Positions 50,601 to 56,490 of a stretch of 56,490 nucleotides of DNA are shown here, piece after piece (position 1 is the first letter of the stretch; every line of letters starts with the position of its first letter). The position numbers were made by a program, and so were the translations under genes. Location of the stretch: the NCBI GenBank assembly GCA_018670825.1, contig JABHIW010000176.1, forward strand, positions 1-56,490. The letters are read 5' to 3'. The stretch comes from Candidatus Scalindua sp. Lineage in GTDB: Bacteria; Planctomycetota; Brocadiia; Brocadiales; Scalinduaceae. The notes beneath the pieces are model-generated. The model was given only the letters and a program-made list of their open reading frames with translations. It was not told where the DNA came from and ran no database searches.

Positions 50601-51541
50601 AAAACATTGTCATTATGAGCCCCGTCATTGATAATCGCCCGGCCTGCAACTTCCAGTGTTGCGCTCGGACTCGTCGTGCCGATGCCGACATTACCATTAT
50701 CAAAAATTGTTCCTGAAACCAATTCCGTGCCATTCCATTTGGGAACATAATTCAGTGTATTTGTGCCGACTTCATCAACTGTATGAGCACCATCCACAAA
50801 ACCAAGTGTTTCAATACCCGTTTTATCTATCTGCGTATCAGTGTCTACCGTATGCGCTCCTGTCACAAAGCCCAAGCCCTCTACTCCAGACTGATCAAGT
50901 GTTGTATCTACCGTATGAGCGCCGGCGGTAAAACCAAGACCTTCAATACCGGTCTGATCTATGTGTGTATCAGTGTCTACCGTATGCGCTCCGGTCACAA
51001 AGCCCATCTCTGCTATCTCGATGTACGTCAGTTTAATCAAATCTGCAAGTGTCTTTGTACCTGTAACAACATCCGTAAAGGTTAGATTATTATTATCATC
51101 CCGGTCAAGATAAGTAAATTCATCTTTTAAACCTAATAATCCTCCCGAAACCAGCGTCCCAATGCCTATATTGCCAATATCATCTATAGTAAAAAAATTA
51201 TCTATTAAAAAACTTTTTCCTTTTGTTATAGTAAATTTGCCTGTAGATCTGTCTATCCCCATTCCGAAATCTATCAGGCCTTGGACTCCGAAGGATAAAA
51301 TTGAATCGTCCGCATCATTTGTACCGGTATTATGAATATCCAGCTGAATTGGGGCCGCCGAACCATTCTTCAGCAATTGTAATAGATATGATGGGTCTGT
51401 CGTCCCAATTCCAACATTGCCTTCAACTTCTACATAAAGGCCCTCATCTTCTACAGCGAAACAGACTTCATTCGTAGTGAAAAACCCTAATGTTAAAGTA
51501 ATAATTGCAATGATTAATATTTTTTCTGATTTCAGTATCAT
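47681..51541 (-). CDS. Giant exported fibre-like protein with alternating 21/23-residue repeats and YadA-head-like repeats
   Basis: This 1286-residue protein has a signal peptide (1-30). Modules start with GNVGIGTTDP-type motifs, common in tail-fibre and head-domain proteins. Two blocks of alternating repeats follow (TTLDQAGVEGLGFVTGSHTV, 21 residues, and TDTHIDKTGIEGLGFIDGAH with VD, 23), with about 17 HTVD units in all. A YadA-head-like region (NTTGNYNTASGYLSLRF and variants) folds in related proteins as a left-handed beta-roll. The C-terminus has LDVNGAIYQRGSQLHADYVF, reminiscent of an S74 chaperone start, and a final coiled-coil (LEKAHIYIEQLNNQNRALEA). There is no YadA membrane anchor. 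It is probably a trimeric surface fibre. A ribosome-binding site (AAAGGTAAAG) precedes the ATG. Confidence 0.85.
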   Translation of the reverse strand: MILKSEKILIIAIITLTLGFFTTNEVCFAVEDEGLYVEVEGNVGIGTTDPSYLLQLLKNGSAAPIQLDIHNTGTNDADDSILSFGVQGLIDFGMGIDRSTGKFTITKGKSFLIDNFFTIDDIGNIGIGTLVSGGLLGLKDEFTYLDRDDNNNLTFTDVVTGTKTLADLIKLTYIEIAEMGFVTGAHTVDTDTHIDQTGIEGLGFTAGAHTVDTTLDQSGVEGLGFVTGAHTVDTDTQIDKTGIETLGFVDGAHTVDEVGTNTLNYVPKWNGTELVSGTIFDNGNVGIGTTSPSATLEVAGRAIINDGAHNDNVFITGGNDTATGNSNIAVGLRALEAITTGMGNVAIGQDAMRLCITGQLNVAVGAKALEDTTTGSDNVATGMWALQRNTTGSNNTVLGYRAGLGVPDSSNVSDNVFLGYQAALAILTGADRNVIIGKGAAATLTTGADNIIIGQGVDVSAAGVSNELNIGNAIYGDLSTGNVGIGTTTPEAMLDVAGQVKITGGVPGLGKVLTSDASGLATWEAITGIGLFSNGGDAAGADRTLGNTDNFSLGFLTNNQPRLSITNDGNVGIGIDSPGGLLGLKDANTYLDVDTGNNLTFTDINAGTRTLADLVNTDTHIDKTGIESLGFVDGVHTVDTTLDLAGVEGLGFVAGAHTVDTDTHIDKTGIEGLGFIDGAHTVDTTLDQAGVEGLGFVTGEHTVDTDTQIDKSGIETLGFVDGAHTVDTTLDQAGVEGLGFVTGSHTVDTDTHIDKTGIEGLGFIDGAHTVDTTLDQAGVEVLGFVTGVHTVDTDTHIDKSGIETLGFVEGAHTVDTTLDQSGVEGLGFVTGLHTVDTDTHIDQTGIEALGFVDGAHTVDTTLDQAGVEGLGFVTGSHTVDTDTHLDKAGVEALGFVDGAHTVDTALDQAGIEAFGFITGTHTASDSNTLLGKSAGNATMTGGGNTALGNNALAYNTTGNYNTASGYLSLRFNTTGIFNSSFGYHVLYSNTTGGYNTASGYKSLHSNTTGNFNTASGVFSLRNNTTGYSNTALGGYSLSSNTTGFSNSAFGSSALTNNTTGIFNSAFGNLALENNTTGNYNNASGYLSLRFNAAGNYNTSSGYRAGYNSNGDRNIFIGYQAGDSVETGSDNIIIGSDADVPSPATSNHLNIGSTIFGDLLTGNIGIGTTSPQGKLDVNGAIYQRGSQLHADYVFKPDYDLESIREHADFMWENKHLKAVPKQKIDENGLEIIEVGSHRKGMLEELEKAHIYIEQLNNQNRALEARLEQQRDIFDARLAKLEALINVE

Positions 51542-51610
51542 TTCTCTTTACCTTTCTTTAGTAAAAAAAGTAATTATTTAAGCAATTTTTCATCGTATGT
51601 TGTCAATGTA

Positions 51611-51660
51611 GCGGCACGATTTATCGTGCTTTGTCAAAGACGTGTTTGATGAATCAAACC
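51611..51660. repeat. Double-hairpin repeat, copy 1
   Basis: GCACGATTTATCGTGC (hairpin 1) is followed by GTTTGATGAATCAAACC (hairpin 2). A related copy lies at 52082-52135. The 1061-bp gap 51542-52602 contains these copies and a longer inverted repeat at 52186, and no gene I can support. Confidence 0.6.
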
Positions 51661-52081
51661 ATTACGTTTTTGTGTCGTATCGTTTATTCAATTTTCTTTC
51701 TGGATTTAATTATGGAAGTTAGAACAAACTGTGTGCCAAAGGTGATGAATGGTATTGTTTGCAATCGGTATCAGGTGTTATTAAATTTTGAAACTGTTAT
51801 ATGGTTGGTGTTTACGCTAATAATAATTATTTGTTTTCGGTTGTATTATTTGGGTGAAAGATGGAGAAAAAAAAAGGATGTTGCGTGCCATGTCACATAG
51901 GTGTGCCGTCACAAAAGTGTGCAATGGTGTACTATTTTGGTTTTCCAAGTGAGGCAATTATTTGGTAATGGACTTGGTGAAATTTGCATCGATTGCCAAA
52001 ATCAGAGATTTCTTATGAGATCAGTACTACATTCTGGGGCGAGTTCCACATAGAAGGAGTGTCTATTTTAAACTTTTTGTT

Positions 52082-52135
52082 ACAGCACGATCTATTGTGC
52101 CTTAGAGCAGCAAGGGTTTGATAAATCAAACCGCG
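52082..52135. repeat. Double-hairpin repeat, copy 2
   Basis: AGCACGATCTATTGTGCC and GGTTTGATAAATCAAACC form the same two hairpins as copy 1, in the same orientation about 470 bp away. Confidence 0.6.
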
Positions 52136-52185
52136 ACAATAGATACATTCAAAAGCGTAGGCAACTCATGGATTGATCATATACG

Positions 52186-52226
52186 AATATTATTAAAGTA
52201 CTCCAAAGGAGCATTTTAATAATATT
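52186..52226. repeat. Inverted repeat AATATTATTAAA/TTTAATAATATT
   Basis: A 12-bp perfect stem encloses a second short stem (CTCC/GGAG around AAA). It is AT-rich without a T tract directly after it, so it is less like a terminator than like a protein-binding palindrome or cruciform. Its function is unknown. Confidence 0.45.
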
Positions 52227-52602
52227 GGCCACACCTCGATTCAGGAGCGTTCCCAAATTGTTGTTAATAACGCCGGGGACACATGAATAAATTGATTGAA
52301 CGACTTGAGTCTATTTTTTTATCTACAAAAATCGGGGAGTGCTTCCGTGAATGAACGACCTTAACCGTTCTTTGTTTGAAGGGTATTATGATTATTATAG
52401 AGTACTATTAAAGTAATAGCGCTGGAGTTCCAAGAGTGATATTAGACATAGCGTCATATTAAAACTAATATGTGTGAATGATATCCCGTCTATAGCAAGC
52501 AACTCGCTTTTGACGAGATTATTTTTCAAACAGCTCAATACTGGCATCTTGTCTTATAATCACGTACGGATAGGAATGAAAATATGTAATGTATCGAATA
52601 CT

Positions 52603-53133
52603 TTAAAACATCTTCTTCAGGTAATTAAATATTCCGCTAATTGGTAATTCCTTATGCACCTCTGGTGCTGATTTCTTAGCAGTTGGTACTTTTCTAAAAA
52701 CGCCGGCTACTGTCGTAACATAATTTTGTTCCGTCTTTTGTGATAGTTTCTCGATAACATTCTCTACTTTTTCTCTCTGAGTTTTAGTTGCCGCCTTAAT
52801 CTGCAGATCAGCATTATCATTAGTAGTCACTTTTTTCAGAGTCTTTTTTACCGGTTTCTTTTTTGCTACCGTTTTTTTTGTCTTAGCAACTGTTGTTTTT
52901 TTGACAGCTGATACTTTCGGTTTGCTCTTTGCGGCTGTTTTTTTTGTAATCTCTTTTGCTACCGTCTTTTTTCCTGTTGAGGTTGTTGCTTTTTTAACAG
53001 GACTCTTTTTCTTCTGAACTATAGTGTCCTTCTTTTTAACAGCAATTTTCTTCTTTGTTGTAGTTTTTTTGGAAGAACTTTCAGCTTTCCCAGCAGATTT
53101 CTTTACTACTTTCTTTGGCTTATCATTTACCAT
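52603..53133 (-). CDS. Histone H1-like Lys/Ala-rich protein
   Basis: This 176-residue protein has an N-terminal 105 residues built from Lys, Ala, Thr, Val and Pro with KKTVAK and KKP motifs, like the tail of eukaryotic histone H1 and bacterial H1-like proteins. The C-terminal 70 residues are less basic, with a helical segment (REKVENVIEKLSQKTEQ) and FNYLKKMF at the end. It probably binds and compacts DNA. Low-complexity composition limits certainty about homology. Confidence 0.7.
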   Translation of the reverse strand: MVNDKPKKVVKKSAGKAESSSKKTTTKKKIAVKKKDTIVQKKKSPVKKATTSTGKKTVAKEITKKTAAKSKPKVSAVKKTTVAKTKKTVAKKKPVKKTLKKVTTNDNADLQIKAATKTQREKVENVIEKLSQKTEQNYVTTVAGVFRKVPTAKKSAPEVHKELPISGIFNYLKKMF

Positions 53134-53737
53134 AAATTTCTCCTTAATGATTGTTTAAGCAGCTTAATATTCAAAACAGTTATATCACTAATTTTTTTTG
53201 ATATTGGACAGGGAATCTATAATTGTATATTGGTGAGATTATTATATTATCTTTCTATAGCATTTTGAATAAAGATACTATAGTTGCCGTCATATTATTA
53301 CATCGAAAGTATAGCTACAAGTGGTGAATATATAGTAATTTAACGAATTATTTGCTTATGTCAATAATAATCCGTGCAATATTTCATATTCATTTGTTAC
53401 ACTGGAAACTTAAAAAAAAGATAATTACAAAAAAGAGCTGGTATTTAACGATATTTAAAAACAACAAATATAATTTTATCTAAATTGAACGATTTAGAGT
53501 AGTCGCATTCTTTAGGTTGCGTAACTTACAAGGAATACATATACACCTATCGGATGAGGATAAACGCAGGCTAAAGCCTAAGGCGACTATAACATATGGA
53601 ATAGAATCGCTGATTTTAGGTTCTGTTATAAGAATCTGACACAAAACCCAACGCGACATCATGTCATGTTTTGATTTCCTGGACCTTTCTGATTTTCTCT
53701 GGTAAACAAAAAGAATTTCATTATTATAATTCAGATT
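53134..53737. other. 604-bp gap upstream of recN without a recognised gene
   Basis: This AT-rich stretch between the divergent histone-like gene and recN holds only short frames that look random. TATAAT occurs at 53725-53730, seven bases before the recN start, and no ribosome-binding site is seen. A short GC-richer patch (53565-53590, GCAGGCTAAAGCCTAAGGCG) has hairpin potential. Confidence 0.4.
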
Positions 53738-55456
53738 ATGTTGAACGAACTTTCTATTTCCAACTTTGCTTTGATTGATGAGATTACTATAAATTTCGAT
53801 GAAGGTTTAAATATCTTTACCGGAACAACCGGTGTAGGTAAATCTTTAATAATCGGAGCGTTAAACTTCCTTTTGGGAAGTCGGACAACAAATGATATTG
53901 CCAGAAGTAAGACAAAGGACGTTTCCGTAAGCGGATTATTCTTTATTAAAAATAGTCAGATTAGGCAAAGCATCAAAGGGCATATTGACAAAATTGATGA
54001 TGAAGAGATCATTATACAGAGAAGTTTAGATCAGAAAGGCCGAAACAGATGTAAACTCAATAATCAACCAATAACAGTCTCTTTGTTAAAGGAGATTGGA
54101 GAACTGTTAGTAAATATACATGGCCAACACGAACATGAATCACTTACTAATCCGCAACAACAACTCAGAACTCTTGATAGTTTTGGAAAACTTGATGATC
54201 TTAGAAGTGAGTATTCCACTATCTATAATAACGCATTGGAAAAAGAGAAGCGATTGCACTCGTTAAATGATCAACATAGCGAAAGAAAAAAGCAGTTAGA
54301 ACTTTATCGTTATGAAATAGATGAGATTGAACGCTGTCAATTACAACCGGAAGAAGATAAAAGCCTGGAAGAGGAGCGTTACATTCTTGCAAATTCGGAA
54401 AAAATCCAAAATGTACTTTCTTTGTGCTCTAACAGTTTATACGAGTCTGACAATTCTATAATTGACGGGTTAAAAGATATAACAAATGAACTCTCTAAAA
54501 TTATGGGTATTGATAAGGGGTTTGAAAACACTTTAGAGGTGTGCAACCAGACTATTTATCAATTAGAAGATATTGCAAATACACTGAGAAATGATGTTGA
54601 AAAGTATGACTATGACCCGAGAAAATTAGAGCAAATTGAAGAGAGAATAGAAACCATTAGAAGCCTTAAGAGGAAATATGGTGATTCAATCGAGAATATA
54701 CTTTCTCATGGTGAAAACGCTAAAGCGAAGCTGGAGATATTATTAAAAGAGAATGAAGACACCGAGATAATAGAGAAAGAATTAAAGCAACTGAAAAACG
54801 CAGTAATTAATACGGGAAAAACACTAACACAACACCGTAAAAAAACAGGTAAAAAACTATCTGCTCTCATTAAAAACGAATTGACAGACCTTGGAATTCC
54901 TGACGGAAAATTTGATATTAACATCTCTGCTTTAGATAATAGTGATCAGGATCAGACGGAATTAGAGCATGCCAGCAGTTCAGGATTTGACCGAATTGAG
55001 TTTATGTTCTCATCTAATCCGGGAGAAGAGCTTAAACCCCTCAGAAAGGTTGCTTCAGGTGGGGAGATCTCCAGAATAATGCTCGCGCTGAAGCGACATC
55101 TGGCATTAGCAGATAAAACACCTGTCCTGATATTCGATGAAATTGACGCAAACATTGGTGGGCGGATGGGACGGATCATCGGTGAAAAGCTTAGTCTGGT
55201 TGCACAATCACATCAGGTTATCTGCATTACCCACCTGCCACAAATCGCCAGTTATGCGAAACAACATTTCAAGGTAAATAAAACGGTGAAGAGTAATAAA
55301 ACTTTTGTAACTATTGATAATCTCTCTTCAAAAGAACAACTTGAAGAGATTGCAGAAATGATAAGAGGCGCAGAAAAGAGCGTTGTGACAAGAAAACAGG
55401 CGAAGGAAATGCTAGATGACGCAAAAAATTTTATGAAGCAGATGGTCGCATCTTAG
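53738..55456 (+). CDS. recN: DNA repair protein RecN
   Basis: This 572-residue SMC-like ATPase is of normal RecN length. Walker A near the N-terminus is GTTGVGKS (29-36), where most RecN proteins have GETGAGKS. Coiled-coil arms occupy about 150-370. The signature motif ASGGEISRIMLALK and Walker B LIFDEIDANIGG lie in the C-terminal lobe, followed by ITHLPQIASYA. RecN acts on double-strand breaks with RecA. The gene starts without a visible ribosome-binding site, 7 bp after a TATAAT, so a leaderless transcript is possible. Confidence 0.92.
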   Translation: MLNELSISNFALIDEITINFDEGLNIFTGTTGVGKSLIIGALNFLLGSRTTNDIARSKTKDVSVSGLFFIKNSQIRQSIKGHIDKIDDEEIIIQRSLDQKGRNRCKLNNQPITVSLLKEIGELLVNIHGQHEHESLTNPQQQLRTLDSFGKLDDLRSEYSTIYNNALEKEKRLHSLNDQHSERKKQLELYRYEIDEIERCQLQPEEDKSLEEERYILANSEKIQNVLSLCSNSLYESDNSIIDGLKDITNELSKIMGIDKGFENTLEVCNQTIYQLEDIANTLRNDVEKYDYDPRKLEQIEERIETIRSLKRKYGDSIENILSHGENAKAKLEILLKENEDTEIIEKELKQLKNAVINTGKTLTQHRKKTGKKLSALIKNELTDLGIPDGKFDINISALDNSDQDQTELEHASSSGFDRIEFMFSSNPGEELKPLRKVASGGEISRIMLALKRHLALADKTPVLIFDEIDANIGGRMGRIIGEKLSLVAQSHQVICITHLPQIASYAKQHFKVNKTVKSNKTFVTIDNLSSKEQLEEIAEMIRGAEKSVVTRKQAKEMLDDAKNFMKQMVAS

Positions 55457-55682
55457 CTTTCAATTCTCTTAGATCAATATCATAAAGTCTTCTATATTAG
55501 TAAATTACGCTTATAAAATCGTTAATTAGCATTGACAGAATCAGCAATAAAACAAAAAGAATTGTTTAAATTTAAAATAGTATTGAAATCTTTCAGGTTT
55601 TTGTTTTAATACACAAAATCACAAAATAAATGTTTTGAAATAGAAAGATTATTTGTACTACTGTTTGAGATAATGAAACGCC

Positions 55683-56357
55683 ATGAGAACATTCGCTAAA
55701 TTATTTGCAAAATCACCATTTGCACCTCTGCAAACACATATGCAGGATGTAAATGGCTGTGTAATTAAAGTAAAAGAGATATTTGAGGCGTTGGAAAGAG
55801 GCGATAAGGAATCAGTCCTAAAGATAGCTGAAGAAATTTCAAAACAGGAAGCGAGAGCTGATACAACAAAGAATGAATTGCGCAATCATCTTCCCGGCGG
55901 ACTTTTTATGCCAATAAGCAAAAGTGCGTTATTAGAAATATTATCATTACAGGATGACATAGCTGACGACTGTGAGGATATCGGTATTTTACTTACGCTG
56001 AAAGAACTAACATTGAAAGATATATTCAAAGACGATTTCAGGAACTTTTTAAGTAAAAATATTGAAACGTATGAACTCATTAAAGTTATCATTGAGGATT
56101 TTGATAATCTGCTGGAAACATCCTTTGCAGGCCGTGAAGCAGAAAGAGTCAAGTCGATGGTTAATGAAGTTGCACTAAGGGAACATGAAGCTGATATATC
56201 ACAACGTCAGTTACTGAAGAATATATTCAGCAATGAAGACCAGTTTACTCATGGCGAACTCCATCTGTGGTTATTAATTCTAAAAGAAATTAGAACGCTA
56301 TCCAACACTTCTGAAAAATTAGCCCACCGTATCCGCAATTTACTAGATCTTGAATAA
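55683..56357 (+). CDS. DUF47/PhoU-like protein (TIGR00153), partner of a Pit permease
   Basis: This 224-residue all-helical protein of the PhoU_div/DUF47 family starts MRTFAKLFAKSPFAPLQTHM, with GLFMPISKSALLEILSLQDD and AHRIRNLLDL. In many bacteria these genes lie directly before pit-type phosphate transporters and are thought to modulate them. Here the next gene starts 18 bp downstream and is such a permease. Cytoplasmic. The 226 bp upstream are AT-rich with no gene. Confidence 0.88.
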   Translation: MRTFAKLFAKSPFAPLQTHMQDVNGCVIKVKEIFEALERGDKESVLKIAEEISKQEARADTTKNELRNHLPGGLFMPISKSALLEILSLQDDIADDCEDIGILLTLKELTLKDIFKDDFRNFLSKNIETYELIKVIIEDFDNLLETSFAGREAERVKSMVNEVALREHEADISQRQLLKNIFSNEDQFTHGELHLWLLILKEIRTLSNTSEKLAHRIRNLLDLE

Positions 56358-56375
56358 TACTAGAGAGATATCACC

Positions 56376-56490
56376 TTGACCCCTGAAACTATACTCGTTA
56401 TTCTTGCTTTAGTCATCAGCTTCTATATGGCTTGGAATATTGGCGCAAATGATGTCGCTAATGCCATGGGAACATCTGTAGGTTCTGGAG
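56376..56490 (+). CDS. Pit-type inorganic phosphate permease, N-terminus (cut by window end)
   Basis: From the TTG at 56376 the frame reads a hydrophobic helix (ILVILALVISFYMAWNIG) followed by GANDVANAMGTSVGSG, the signature GANDVAN motif of PiT (PF01384) phosphate/sulfate permeases. The frame is open to the end of the window. The start codon is inferred from position; a distinct ribosome-binding site is not clear. Confidence 0.82.
   Translation, partial: MTPETILVILALVISFYMAWNIGANDVANAMGTSVGSG

Noticed and set aside
47681-51541. CRISPR array suggested by regularly spaced repeats
   Set aside because: The repeats are in frame, vary by codon and encode alternating 21- and 23-residue protein units. 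There are no unique spacers and no cas genes.
51631-51900. 89-codon frame on +
   Set aside because: Its start lies within the double-hairpin repeat, no ribosome-binding site is present, and the composition is that of random AT-rich sequence.
53480-53662. 60-codon frame on minus before recN
   Set aside because: Short, with no ribosome-binding site and no recognisable motif.

Overview
The window is AT-rich bacterial chromosomal DNA. The gene content suggests a planctomycete, probably of the anammox order Brocadiales (Candidatus Scalindua-like). The signs are a membrane-anchored multihaem cytochrome c, several large FG-GAP/ASPIC-UnbV proteins, a complete type II secretion (Gsp) set, a Lys/Ala-rich histone H1-like protein, many REP-associated tyrosine transposases (RAYTs) and huge repeat-rich secreted proteins. 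The taxonomic guess rests on gene content only; no rRNA or marker tree is available here.

Layout. (1) 1-10.4 kb: the tail of an insertion sequence, then a + strand operon of FG-GAP protein, b/c-type cytochrome and second FG-GAP protein, meeting head-on a 1126-residue TPR/FG-GAP/ASPIC protein. (2) 10.5-13.8 kb, minus strand: an overlapping pair of radical SAM enzyme and asparagine-synthetase-like protein, then a TonB-like protein. (3) 13.8-28 kb: the type II secretion system. gspG, gspE and a gluzincin-like TPR protein are on +. gspD-I-J-K, a Big_1-type secreted protein, and gspH-L-M-C-F are on minus, converging on the first set. A 159-bp MITE sits between tonB and gspG and shares its ends with the insertion sequence at position 1. 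(4) 28-38.6 kb: an accessory region with two intact RAYTs and one broken one plus REP palindromes, an RHS tip fragment followed by a small overlapping membrane-protein gene, a truncated CHC2 primase with a DUF5659-like protein, a SymE-like protein, an XRE regulator, VapBC-like and HigBA-like toxin-antitoxin pairs, a 9-repeat TPR protein, and three copies of an unexplained long inverted-repeat element. (5) 38.7-51.5 kb, minus strand: three very large exported proteins (a 2235-residue RHS protein, a 668-residue toroid protein and a 1286-residue fibre-like protein). They are plausible substrates of an envelope secretion route such as the Gsp system, but that link is inference. (6) 51.5-56.5 kb: a repeat-bearing gap, the histone-like gene, recN, and a DUF47/PhoU-like gene followed by the start of a Pit-type phosphate permease.

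The most unusual items are the inverted-repeat family at 35.2, 36.6 and 38.5 kb, the insertion sequence that ends at a start codon, the RAYT-bounded junction joining a truncated primase to a truncated RHS gene, the radical SAM/asparagine-synthetase pair, and the Big_1 protein embedded in the secretion operon.
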